From NCBI RefSeq assembly GCF_018687715.1, contig NC_056767.1, positions 1,426,001 to 1,490,000 on the forward strand: a DNA stretch of 64,000 bases, read 5' to 3'. Each line of letters starts with the position of its first letter. Within the stretch, counting starts at the first letter, position 1. Positions 8,831 through 18,599 of the stretch are shown here, one piece after another. Position numbers and translations under genes: made by a program. Source of the stretch: Carya illinoinensis. Lineage: Eukaryota > Streptophyta > Magnoliopsida > Fagales > Juglandaceae. A model generated the notes under the pieces. The model saw nothing but the letters and a program-made list of their open reading frames with translations. It ran no database searches and was not told the DNA's origin.

Positions 8831-10057
8831 GATGTGAATTTGCTAATACGTCTGGTGGGGGAAACAAAAGCAGAAGAAATTCTAAATAGCCTAGGGGCAC
8901 ACAAAGAAGGCACTGATGTGCTAGTTTGGAAACCGGCTTTGAATGGGGTCTTTTCATCTAAGTCGGCTTGGGAGTGTATTCGGGTTCACGCGCCAAAATC
9001 GGAATGGGCAAACTGGATATGGCACCCCGCCCTTCCCAAGAAGTATTCGATTACAATCTGGAAAGCTTTGAACCATAGCCTTAGTGTGGATGTTCGCATT
9101 CGACACCTGGGAATTCCCCTAGCTTCCAGATGCGAGTGTTGTGAGCATAGGTGTATAGAAGATCAAGACCATGTCCTTGCTACAGGGAAGGTTGCTTCAG
9201 ACGTATGGAGACGCGCTTCTATACTTATGGGCATGCCGTATGATCATAGGAGACCGTGGAAGGCAAATATGGAACTATGGTTTCGCAAAGCATCACTTTC
9301 AACCCAAAAAGGTACGCTTCTAGGCATTGTTCCTGTTATTATAACTTGGTCTCTTTGGGTTTGGAGATGTAAAGCTCGTATGGAAGGGAAGATGCAAAAT
9401 GGGGATCGATTGTGGGGGACTATAAAAGCTGCCTTAGCTTGGGTTGGTTTAAGATTACGCACCAGCAAAAGGTTTAGTGATGGGGATGACAAAGTTTTAC
9501 GTAACCTTGGTATCCCGATGAAAGTGGGACATAATACATCACCTTGTTTGGTGAAATGGAACAAGCCAAGTGTGGGGTGGGCTAAACTTAATGTGGATGG
9601 GAGCTCCTTGGGCAATCCGGGTCAGATGGGCGCTGGTGGCATAATTCGTGATGATAAGGGTCGTATGATGTGGGCCTACGCAAAAGAGATGGAGGTTGGG
9701 ACTAATAATGAAGCCGAACTACGAGCGTTGTATTATGGGCTAAAATATTGTAAGGATTTAGCACTTGAGAAAATAGAGATTGAAGTGGACTCTTTGTTAG
9801 TTGCAAATTGGTTGAGAGGAGGGAGATGTAGCATATGGTACCTTGAAGACTACTGGGAAGAAATACAGGACATTCTAAATACATTGGTATTTAAGGTGAT
9901 GCATGTCTTTAGAGAAGGTAATGCAGGGGCAGATTTTCTGGCCCGCTTGGCTTCGGAAAAGAAATCTGCAACTTGGGCTAATTTCAACGATGTTCCTCAC
10001 ATACTAAAAGGAATATTAAAAGTAGACAAAATGGGTCTGTATGCACTCAGAAAGTAA
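8831..10057 (+). CDS. LINE ORF2, zf-RVT and RNase H part
   Basis: Same frame as 5921-8830 after the TAG at 8828-8830; together about 1379 codons, the usual size for a plant L1 ORF2. First comes a zf-RVT region (WKPALNGVFSSKSAW, then HLGIPLASRCECC), then a plant LINE-type RNase H (RVT_3) with LNVDGSSLGNPG, NNEAELRALYYGL, EVDSLLVANWL and a late aspartate in GNAGADFLARLA, giving the expected D-E-D-D set. The single stop is the only obvious disabling change in ORF2. Start codons inside this part are irrelevant, since it is the C-terminal half of one protein. Confidence 0.9.
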   Translation, partial: DVNLLIRLVGETKAEEILNSLGAHKEGTDVLVWKPALNGVFSSKSAWECIRVHAPKSEWANWIWHPALPKKYSITIWKALNHSLSVDVRIRHLGIPLASRCECCEHRCIEDQDHVLATGKVASDVWRRASILMGMPYDHRRPWKANMELWFRKASLSTQKGTLLGIVPVIITWSLWVWRCKARMEGKMQNGDRLWGTIKAALAWVGLRLRTSKRFSDGDDKVLRNLGIPMKVGHNTSPCLVKWNKPSVGWAKLNVDGSSLGNPGQMGAGGIIRDDKGRMMWAYAKEMEVGTNNEAELRALYYGLKYCKDLALEKIEIEVDSLLVANWLRGGRCSIWYLEDYWEEIQDILNTLVFKVMHVFREGNAGADFLARLASEKKSATWANFNDVPHILKGILKVDKMGLYALRK

Positions 10058-10181
10058 AACACGGATCTTATTTTGGCTTTCTTTGTTGTATGGTTCTGGC
10101 TTTAGCTTAATATATCTTTTTTACACTTGGGTTTTGGGTGCTTCTTGTAGCCCCCCAAGTGTTTGCTTTGTTCTATGGTTT

Positions 10182-10200
10182 TCCTCCGCCATACGTGAGG
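10182..10200 (+). other. LINE 3'-UTR conserved hairpin-like motif
   Basis: tcctccgccatacgtgagg can fold with CCUC pairing to GAGG. The same motif with a changed loop occurs at 53851-53869 in the 3' UTR of another LINE. Plant LINE reverse transcriptases are known to recognise 3'-end stem-loops; this is the likely role. Confidence 0.5.
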
Positions 10201-10308
10201 GTTTTTTTTGTATGAAATTGGGGCGGGGTCACTCTTGGACATGTGGCCCATCCTCTTAAAAAAATAAATAAATAAAAATTAAAAAAAAAAAGAATTAAAA
10301 AAAAAAAA

Positions 10309-10321
10309 ATGTCACTGCACT
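10309..10321 (+). repeat. 13-bp target duplication after LINE B tail
   Basis: atgtcactgcact immediately follows the A-rich tail. It is not found at the 5' flank of LINE B (5279-5291) but at the 5' flank of LINE A (2496-2508, opposite strand). Confidence 0.75.
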
Positions 10322-10530
10322 ATGCCTATTTTTTAGAATTTGTTTAATGGAATGCCCTCATGATTGGTTGTGTCCCCAGTGTTTTGCTGTATGTGGTCAG
10401 TTTTGCTTTATGATTGGATAAGAAAGCTCAAACTGTTATTAAGTAGAATTTAATCAACTTTACACACTTCTCTTGTAAAGTCGATTGATTTAACTTAATT
10501 AATCAGCATTTCCAGTTTAAACCAAGAGCA

Positions 10531-10707
10531 ATGGACCTGGGAGAATCGATTGAGAAAGATGATGGTGTTGTGGCTACAAGTGATGCTTTTCATCGGCATT
10601 TACCTCCAGTGCTACCTGTACCTACTGCATTTTTGGAGAAAGATGGACAACCAAACCCTCTGCAGTGGTTTTTTCTTCAAATTTGGGGAAATGGTGTTGC
10701 TAGTTAG
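10531..10707 (+). CDS. Possible host exon, 58 codons, unknown
   Basis: A short open frame from ATG at 10531 to TAG at 10705-10707, extendable upstream to an acceptor-like taattaatcag at 10501-10506. The composition looks protein-like (HLPPVLPVPTAF, EKDGQPNP) and not random. If the 2.5-5.3 kb segment were turned back, this would lie downstream and on the same strand as the zinc-finger exon at 4781-4896, so both might come from one gene. No family recognised. Confidence 0.3.
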   Translation: MDLGESIEKDDGVVATSDAFHRHLPPVLPVPTAFLEKDGQPNPLQWFFLQIWGNGVAS

Positions 10708-10816
10708 ATGACTAGTATAAAGTTGGAGAGGCTCCCACACAGAACACACAAATGGAGCTGTGTAGTATAAAATTAATGGTATTCATTTTCAAATTCTATA
10801 CTGTATCTGTTCTAAT

Positions 10817-11540
10817 GACATACAATGCAAGATCGATTAGTTTAATTTCAGAGAGAGAGAGAGAGAGAGAGAGCCCCCGGGGGGGGGGGGGGGGGGGGTT
10901 GTGTGCCGTCACAAACTTCTTAAGAGAAAATGCAAAGAGTAGGTTTCAAATGAAAATATAGAAACAATGGTGTAGTGTAAACAAAACCATTTTTAAGGAG
11001 AAATTTTGGCACCGTTTTGCTTTTTTGAAAAAATGATGCATAGCATAATTTATCATTTAGGAAAAACCTAATATAACAAAGAAAAAATAAATAAATCTAT
11101 CGCATGGATACAATATTTGATGCTTTCAAATGTCCCACCGGACCACAATAATAAGAAGAGCAGGGGAAGTAATATGCCGAATTCATATGTCATTTGGGTT
11201 GCTAGCAAACATCTTGTTTATATCCATATTGAAGAAGGCCATAAAACCACGAGGAAAGAAAAGCTTCCACACAACCGATCAAATGAGTTAGATTGATCCA
11301 TAAATTCTTGTCCAGAGTTAAAGGCCTCAAATTGAGAAGAATGCGAGCCAACCAAACCAAGCACATGCTCAGCTGATCCCATGCAACCAAAAAAATTCTA
11401 AAAGTGCCAACAACCAAAAAAAGCTGGAAATGGGGACCAACAGGCTCCACAAGTCAAACAGAAATTATGTCCCTTATCAAGGTGATGAACCATTTGAATG
11501 CGTACATGCCTATCAAGATAATGAATATGAGGACGGAACT
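10817..11540 (-). pseudogene. Host gene remnant, copy 2
   Basis: Related to 2509-3005 and 4786-5150 in the same orientation. It lacks the ~1.8 kb intron-like stretch: on the minus strand the SHSSQ segment runs directly into the block encoding FEAFNSGQEF. A second difference deletes part of the CPVC exon, so it is not a clean processed copy. The frame from 11640 leftwards carries CLTCGACWSP as in copy 1. Most of the rest resembles a 3' untranslated region. Confidence 0.45.
10848..10898. repeat. GA microsatellite followed by C5G20 tract
   Basis: About a dozen GA units (10850-10873) run into five C and twenty G. The corresponding place in copy 1 (about 2540-2563) has only a short GA stretch, so the homopolymer is recent. 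Confidence 0.85.
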
Positions 11541-11723
11541 CACCAAGCGGGGCGGAGGAACGAGAGAGAGGATGGAGGAAAGAGAAAATGAGGATCTGAG
11601 CCTTTCTAAAAGAGGAACGAGAATGAAATGAGGATCTCATCTTTTCTTCTGAGAGAAGAACTAAAATGAGGTTCTGAATTGAGACTGTACGTAGCAGAAT
11701 TGTGAGATTAAACTCTACTGCAA
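11541..11723. other. Purine-rich spacer, no gene seen
   Basis: Short spacer with several atgaggatct-like units between the host remnant and the NLR 3' region. Nothing else recognised. Confidence 0.4.
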
Positions 11724-12193
11724 ATTATTGGAAATGCCCAATGAAATGACCAACCACGAGAGACGCAATTTTGTATCTGGGAATCCATTTATTGATATCA
11801 ACGAAACTCACGGGTGCCATTTCAACACCTCCAGAAACCCCAAACCTGCAAGACAATCTCTCAGGGGCAGGGCAAGCAAAACCAACAGAAAGAAACCGAT
11901 GCTTTAATATGATTTTCTTTACAAAGTATTTAATTGGGGGAGCTCGTTCACACTTCACATGATGAGAGACAAATTGATGATAAACTCTCCAGCTGCTAAT
12001 TATTTAGAGAAAACTGAGAAATGCAGCAAAAAAGAAGGAAACAGAAGTCATAAATACGAGGAAATTGATCGAATTGAGGAATTAAACCTGCTATGGAGAG
12101 CTGGAGCTCTCTGAGATCTCCTGTAAATTCTCCTGTAAATTCGCCTGAAATTTTGAAAATAGAAACTTAAAATACCTCTATATATACTCACGT
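11724..12193 (-). other. 3' untranslated region of NLR 1
   Basis: Lies just downstream of the NLR stop on the minus strand. It is similar to 31373-31840, 36856-37480 and, in its promoter-proximal part, 63060-63240, so it is a conserved NLR 3' region of this cluster (ggaaatgcccaatga, tgggaatccatttattgatatc). Confidence 0.65.
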
Positions 12194-12912
12194 TTAATAT
12201 CCTGCTGAGTAACGTACCTTTCCTTTGATAATGTGTTGTATGGTGGTATTGAGGTCTCCTTCTATCATTGGTTGAAAAGTTTCAAACTCTGTATGATGTA
12301 TTCCTTGTAGCTTAGGTGTTTTCATTTTTGTCGTGGGAACAAACATTTTTAATTCTTCACATCCAACAATTTTTATTTTTTCCAGAGACGGCCAAAAAAA
12401 AGCAATCGCCTCATTGCAGAAACATTCTAATTTTGGTAAATACCAAAGGAAGAGGGTCTTCACTTGAGGGAATGCAATCACATGATCTCTTTTCTCTTCG
12501 TCTCCTGATTCTTTTGCAAGGATTTCTTTCATTTCATAGCAGTACAAAACATGTATGTCTTCTAATTTCAGAAGAAGTTTTGCTATGGATGGTGTGAATA
12601 AACATTTCAAACTATCACATTCCACTACTCGTAGCAATCTCAAGTTATTGAAGCCCTTGATATCTCGTGGACCTTTCTTCCATATATGCAACAGCTTCGG
12701 TAAATAAAATAATTCCAACTCTATCAAATTATTGAAGATATAATTGCTTTCTTCAAGATCACGTAGTCCCTCGTCAAGTTCAAATATCACTTCCAATGAA
12801 TAACAATCATCTACAAGAAGATATTCAAGATTTCCCAAACTTTCAATTAAGTAGTAAGGAAATAGAGAATACATCTTTGTTTGATTTTCAGTCTCACTCA
12901 CATTTGACTCAT
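12194..12912 (-). pseudogene. NLR 1 exon 3, C-terminal LRR
   Basis: Open frame of about 240 codons after an acceptor aaatcaag. LRR units include [36 protein letters not shown] and VKTLFLWYLPKLECF. The end (GDLNTTIQHIIKGKV) is conserved with the NLR ends at 37500 and 63460. A donor-like GTACGT lies close to the stop, so the true C terminus may be in a further small exon. Confidence 0.8.
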
Positions 12913-13195
12913 CTTGATTTGTCAATGTAACTTACCAAACATTTTAAAAAAAAATGACACTGTCAAAAGTAGACTCATATATATATATATAGGAGGAAAT
13001 TTTTAGGCTTAACTTCAATTTGAGCACCAAAATTAAAAATATAACGAAGTTCAATTTGATTTTCAGTCTCACTCACATTTGGCTCATCTTGATTTGTCAA
13101 TGTAACCTACCAAACATTAAAAAAATAAAAATAAAAATGACACTGTCAAAAGTAGACTCATATATATATATATCTATATATATAGGAGGAAATGT
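12885..13195. repeat. Tandem duplication across an NLR intron/exon border
   Basis: The block starting gattttcagtctcactcac and running to the (TA)n stretch and aggaggaaat occurs twice, at about 12885-13000 and 13050-13190. It duplicates the acceptor region of exon 3. Confidence 0.75.
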
Positions 13196-13768
13196 TTAAA
13201 TTAAAAATATAACGAAGTTATATACATATTTTCATTTTCATGCATTTCATAGATCTGTTCTTACCATCTACATTAATGTATTACAAGCACTATTTATAGT
13301 AAGAACAAATAAATTTATTCAATCACCCTATGAGTTTTATCATCAAATTCAACCTCTAAAATGAAAGAATCGTTAGTTTTAATAATTTCTAGTATTCTTT
13401 AAAAAACGAGTGATAGTTTTTAATATGTAAAGTGAAGTTCTCCAAAATTTAATATTTAAAGTCACATAAAAGGTGAAAATTGGAATGCATGAAAGATAAA
13501 TTGTGATCTAAAAAGGTAGCTCAAAAGCTCAGTACGTAATGAAACTAGAAAAATTATGGCAGAAGGACAAATGAAAAAGATTTGCTTTTTTTTTTTTTTA
13601 CTCTTATTGGTTTAAAATTAAAATATGAAGATATATAAATAAAAAGAAACTTTTTAATAGTTAAAATGAAAAGAAATAGAGGAAGACCAAGTGTTTCAAA
13701 AAAGTTACAAATAAATAATAATAATAATAAATAAATAAATAAATAAAGTTTAGTCTTGATGCACATAC

Positions 13769-14372
13769 CTGATCTTTGTTAAAGTTGTGTTTTTTCTCTC
13801 CTAAAGAGGAGCTGCAATTTTTGTGGTCTGGATTATAATTCCTGCGACGTGGTACACAAGACAACTCTAGGCATCGGTTGAAAAGTCTTGAAGATTCTCT
13901 TGTTGAGACTGAGGAGGAGCCAGTACTAGGCTCTGCACTCCTAATTTCTTCTCCACCTTCGTCCTCTCTTTGAAGAATGCTTTCCATCAATGGGCACCAC
14001 CTTATTTCTATGCTTTGAAGCTGCACCAGTAGTTTTGCAAAAGTAGCAGGAAGCAAACTTCTAAGATTTTCACATCCCTGAATATCAATTGATACTAAGT
14101 TTTGAAAGCCTTGAAATCCTCTTGGAATATTCTTCCACACATGAGCCATCCCATCTAAATTCCATAACTCTAGTTTTCTTAATTGAGAAAGTGCTAAGAC
14201 GGGCTGGCGGTTCTCTATGACCTTTAGTCCTTCCAGATCAAATATCACTTGTAGTGATTCACACTTTTCTACGTAAAGCTCTACCAAAATTAGGAAACCA
14301 CAAAATGGTGTTGGATGAAAATAGTTTATGAGAGAGGGTTGTTGATGAAGTGCTGCCTCCTCCTCTTTCAAC
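13769..14372 (-). pseudogene. NLR 1 exon 2, LRR
   Basis: Preceded by acceptor ttaaacag and followed by donor GTATGTG at 13768. Encodes about 200 residues of irregular LRRs (LRKLELWNLDGMAHVWKNIP, LQSIEIRWCPLMESIL) ending in a serine-rich segment. Open throughout, so this exon by itself is undamaged. Confidence 0.8.
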
Positions 14373-14621
14373 CTGTTTAATCCATTAATTCAACTATTAC
14401 AATGATGTGTGTAGCAGTTTTGAAATATATATAATGTATATCCTTAAGATAAGAAATTAGTAAGATGTTTATTCCCAACGAAAATCATATATTTAAATTA
14501 CAAAATTTTCCAACAATAGTAACAAATTGTTAACTCTTTAGAAATTTTCAAGAGATTTAATCTTTGAAGTAATCGATATAAAATGTGAATCATAGATGTA
14601 CTATTAATTGGGAGAACATAC

Positions 14622-15747
14622 CTCAACTGAGTCCATGGACTTACAGATACCAGTAAGCCTTGGTAAGGAAGATAGATATATTTTCTCCAAGTTCGGCAAT
14701 GTAATGATATCACCGATGACTTTCTTCTTATCTTGATCTCCTTCCTTCGAAAAAACTTCTTGTATATTTTCACATTCAGAAATGTCTAACAATTTGAGTT
14801 GAACCAAATCTCTCACCATGGCCAACCAAAATATATTTTCCGAACGTTGGCAATTAAATATGTCACAATGTTTTAGGTTGCCAAAAATGCCCCTATTCTC
14901 CAAAAGTACTTTCCCAAGATCACTTGCATCCTCCCGTTCGTCGAGTCTAATTGCATTTTCAAATAAATAGGTCTCATCATCTTTAGTGTTTATCCTAAAT
15001 CTCTTTAGTGTTTATCCTAAATCTCAAGTTGGAGTTTTTGAAGTGCAATTCTTTTGGCAAGCACCCGATACTTGGTACACTAATTTCTAAAACCGTCATT
15101 TGACCGAAACGGGGAATAGTTCAACAAGGCTTGCATTATTACTTGTTCCTTCTCCATTTCCTTCCATCGTAGTCGTATATTCCCATTTCTCAAATTTTGC
15201 CATGTACAACTCTTGTAGTCGAGATTAACGGGATAAAACACCTGCTGCAATTCGCTTTAGAGAATCGCATCCCTTCATATCCAACAACTTCAATTGACTA
15301 AGATTTCCTATTTCATGCGGCAACTCCTCAATCTTGGAATCACGAAAACCAAGAATTTCTAGTTTTCCAAGAGTTCCAATTGCCGACACATCTCCTAAGC
15401 GACAACTCTCAAGATTCAACATGCGAAGGTTCTCGAGGATCTGGATTGATGGTGGCAATGACTTCAAGGAAAAACAGCCTTCTTCCAAAGACAACATCTT
15501 TAGCTCATTCATCCCATTAAATAAATTTCTTGACAATATTTCTGAATCATTTAAACATGATAGTCGCAAAAGCTGAATTTGGGACACTTCAACCTGTCAG
15601 GATGCCCTTTCATTTCTCCAAGTAAAAGAGAAATTGTGGTGTAACCATCATATGTATCCTTTTGTGGCCATTCTTCATGTCTTCTATCCAACTCAACCAT
15701 AAAACCATGTTCATCTCTAGATGCAATCGATATGGCAACATCTCGCA
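14622..15747 (-). pseudogene. NLR 1 post-MHD linker and LRR, first part
   Basis: Starts with DVAISIASRDEHGFMVELDRR directly after the MHD region, then LRRs such as LENLRMLNLESC and GKLEILGFRDSKIEELP. A frameshift near 15580 and stops near 15225 and 15080-15020 break the frame. A 22-bp direct duplication sits at about 14983-15020. Open LRR coding resumes at about 14990 and ends SLPRLTGICKSMDSVE before a GTATGT donor (14621). Confidence 0.8.
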
Positions 15748-15940
15748 TAGGGGTGTACAAGAAACCGGCCAACCGACCTCCACCGACGGCAACCGACCGG
15801 ACCCGGCCGGAACCGGCATGAACCGGTCGGCCGGCGGTAGAAATAATTAGGAACCGAGGTCGGCCGGTTCGGTTCCGGTTCGAACACACAGGAAACCGGT
15901 AAACCGACCGACCATATATATAAATATATATCTTATATAA

Positions 15941-16043
15941 AAACGACGCTGTTTCATATGAAACGGCGTCGTTTTATTTAAGACCACACAGAAAAAAATT
16001 AAAATTGGACGACGCTGTTTGGTCTCAACCAAACGGCGTCGTT
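15941..16043. repeat. Two hairpins with the ACGRCG core in E1
   Basis: 15941-15976 is a 36-nt palindrome with one mismatch pair; 16010-16043 is a 15-bp stem with a 4-nt loop ctca. Both share aacggcgtcgtt with the E2 palindromes. Confidence 0.85.
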
Positions 16044-16291
16044 TGGTTGGGAACGGGTTAGGGTTATTACCCTTCCCGTTCCCCCCTTCCCCTCTTCCCC
16101 TCCCTATTCTCTTCTGCCGCCCCCCCCCCCCCCCGATTCTCTCTCTCTCTCTCTCCGATTCGAGCCTGGATAACCCAAACTTGTGCGTAACTTCACCCAT
16201 CATCAGAGCCGCTGCCACCCTACATGTACTCAAAACATTCAAAACAAAGGGGAGAAAAAAACCCACGATTTTGCATGATACAATCTAAAGT

Positions 16292-16515
16292 TTTATACCT
16301 ATTAGTATCATTTTGCTGCTGCTGTAGAAGCATACTCATGCATTTCGGAGAGTAAGGAAAAGAAGCTGAGGCCATGAGCTGAGAGGCTGCAGCCAATCTT
16401 TGTTGCCGAGCAGATTTAGATCTGAGAATTTGATGGCACTCATCCATCATGTCGATCTTGCTTGGTGAACCTACCATTGCAGAACCATCCGCTGAATCTC
16501 CAGGCCCTCCGTGTA
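16292..16515 (-). pseudogene. Captured host exon in E1 (glutamine-rich, nuclear-type)
   Basis: On the minus strand an open frame of about 74 codons starts after an acceptor-like cctgcag and ends at AATAG|GTATAA, a donor-like site at about 16292. It encodes GDSADGSAMVGSPSKIDMM, a basic stretch (RSKSARQQRL), alanine-rich sequence and LLQQQQN. Composition and splice-like borders are unlike the surrounding element, so it is probably a piece of a host regulatory or nuclear protein gene. The gene is not recognised. The surrounding NLR and TE frames are unrelated. Confidence 0.55.
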
Positions 16516-16679
16516 GGAACCTGCAGGGGGAACCGACCGGAACCGGCCGGCAAAGGAACCGGCCGGTTTCCTTCCCCCAGCACGGTCGGTTTCGGCCGGT
16601 TGATGTATTGTTTTTTTAAAAACCGGTCGGTTTCGGTTTAGGCCTAAAACCGAAACCGACTGGTCGGTTTTCTGCCCTA

Positions 16680-17580
16680 ATCTCGCACAATATCATGCAT
16701 TTTGATGCATTCATCATATTCGCTATCCAACAAGAGATTTGATCTTTGAAGATTCCGAACTATTGTGTTGACGTGTTCTCTTATTTGTTCCACAATACTA
16801 ATGCCTTTGAGAAACCTTTTTGCAACTGCATACCTAACTAAATGTTCAATTGGAACATCATGATCTTCGGGATACAAACAACATAGCAAAAAGCATGATT
16901 TGGCTTCGTCACTTCCTAAATAATTGTAACTGAACTCTATGCTGGAATATACCTTTGGATGTAGACCAGGGATATTTTGTGGAATAGACATTTTAAGTTG
17001 CTGAAGTGCAGCTTTCCACTCATATTCATCTCTTTTGTTCCGAAGAGCACTTCCAACCGTCACTATAGCAATGGGCAAACGTGCACATTCCCTCACAACC
17101 TGTTCTGCTATTGAGATTAGATTGGGGGTATTGATACAATCACCTACCATCTCTCTGAAAAAGATTCCATGCTTCATCTTCTGATAAAAGTCCAACTGGA
17201 AAAATCTTTTGAAATCTCATCTGATTGCAAGTTTCTTCACTTCTTGACGTCAACAAGATTTTGCAGCTCTTTTCTTTTAGTGCATTGTAAACTCCAACAT
17301 CCTCAAGATCAAGTGGGTCCCAAACATCATCCAATATCACAAGGACACTCTTACTCTTCGTCAATCTTGAATATAATTCATCTGCTCTTCCTTGTAAACT
17401 TTCTACATTAAGTTTCGTGCCTAGCATTTCTGCAAGTTCACCTTGAATCTTTGTCAAGTTTGGAGTTTGAGACACCACTGCAGTGGCAACTTCATGGAAT
17501 AAACCATCAACTTTGACTCTTCTAGCTATCTCTTTTGCCATTTCTGTCTTGCCAATCCCTCCCATACCACATATTGCAAT
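16680..17580 (-). pseudogene. NLR 1 NB-ARC domain
   Basis: Between the two hAT insertions. Motifs in order: P-loop GMGGIGKT at about 17565-17545, RNBS-A (FHEVATAVVSQ), kinase-2 LVILDDVW (final W as in non-TIR NLRs), RNBS-B KILLTSRSEE, a degenerate GLPL (ECARLPIAI), RNBS-D CFLLCCLYPED and MHD (KMHDIVRD) near 16685. One extra T near 17160 shifts the frame between DEAWNLF and REMVGD. RLPIA in place of GLPLA and the shift mark it as non-functional. Confidence 0.9.
17573..17580. repeat. 8-bp target duplication of hAT E2, left
   Basis: attgcaat, repeated at 19343-19350; itself palindromic. Confidence 0.9.
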
Positions 17581-18464
17581 TAGGGGTGTACAGCGGTCGG
17601 TCCGGACCGGAAAAACCGACCGGACCGAACCGGACCGAGCAAATACATGGCCGGTTTCGGTCTTGCCATTTTGCTAAAATCGGTCTTCGGTCCGGTCCAC
17701 GGTCCAGGTTTTCCTGGACCGAACCGGACCGGACCGACCGAATTAATATTTTTTAAAAAAAAATTTATATATTTATTTTATATAATTAATATGTCATTTT
17801 CATCTAACCTATTAGACTATTACCATTTACAATATAAAATTTTAAATATATAATTATAAATTAATATTCTATTAATTAACCAAGGTATATTATAATATAT
17901 TAATATTATTATCAATTAACTTATCACTAATTCACCATTAAGTATTACTAACATCTATATCTATATCTAATTAAAGTGTATAGATTAATTTTTTGTAAAT
18001 TACCTAAGTTGTGAGTAAATATAAAGCAATTTGTAAATTGTAAATTAACTAACCTAATGGCTAATACCAATTTCCCATTAACTAATTAGTAACATGATAA
18101 CATCTACAATTCTACATCTATGACCTAAATTGCAAGTAAATATAAAGCATGTATGTATAATTAAATTATTTATGCTTATTACTTCCTATACAAAATGTAA
18201 ATATATAGCTCATTCATCATTATGCATTAACTTAGAAGTTAGAACTATCATAATACATTGATAGTTTGATATACTCTAGTTAGTAACAAAGTAACAATTA
18301 ACATCATCAATATAATATTAATTATATATATTTTTAATGAGTTAATTAAATAATTATATTGAATAGTTTAATTAATTTAAATTTTACTAATTCAAATAAT
18401 TTCTTTTATTAATTTATGTGTTAAAAACATAGAAAAAATGAGAAGACATATTTAGTAAGGGAAG

Positions 18465-18596
18465 AAACGGCGCCGTTTAGTGCAAAAAGGGACCTAAACG
18501 GCGCCGTGCAGTAGATGGCCGAATTTATTTTTTTTGCCCTTTCCCTTGTTAAAACGGCGCCGTTTAGGATTGTTTATAATCCAAACGGCGTCGTTC
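18465..18596. repeat. Cluster of AAACGGCGYCGTTT palindromes
   Basis: Four copies (18465, 18495, 18552, 18583), two of them perfect 14-bp palindromes. Related palindromes occur in element E1 (15941-16043). Confidence 0.85.
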
Positions 18597-18599
18597 TGT

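Larger units (their letters stand above)
5292..10308 (+). mobile_element. L1-type LINE (copy B), near full length
   Basis: Plus-strand LINE of the same family as the copy at 1-2495. It has a 5' leader (5292-5683), a deleted ORF1 remnant (about 5684-5936), ORF2 with endonuclease, reverse transcriptase and RNase H (5921-10057), a 3' untranslated region with a small hairpin (10182-10200) and an A-rich tail ending near 10308. ORF2 is open except for one TAG at 8828-8830. ORF1 has lost nearly all its coding sequence, including the DUF4283 domain and zinc knuckle, so this copy is not autonomous. The 3' flank is atgtcactgcact; the 5' flank differs. Confidence 0.93.
15748..16679. mobile_element. hAT-like DNA element E1, 0.93 kb, with captured exon
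   Basis: Flanked by 8-bp duplication atctcgca (15740-15747 and 16680-16687). Ends are taggggtg and, at the other side, tgcccta, an imperfect inverted pair. Subterminal accggccgg-rich arrays, two near-perfect hairpins (15941-15976 and 16010-16043) and a (CT)n stretch at 16140-16155 precede a host-like exon at 16292-16515. It sits in the NLR just after the MHD motif. Confidence 0.85.

Noticed and set aside
10850..11060. Treating 10817-11540 as a clean processed pseudogene
   Set aside because: One fusion is precise, but another difference removes part of an exon with intron-like sequence, so simple retrotransposition does not explain it.
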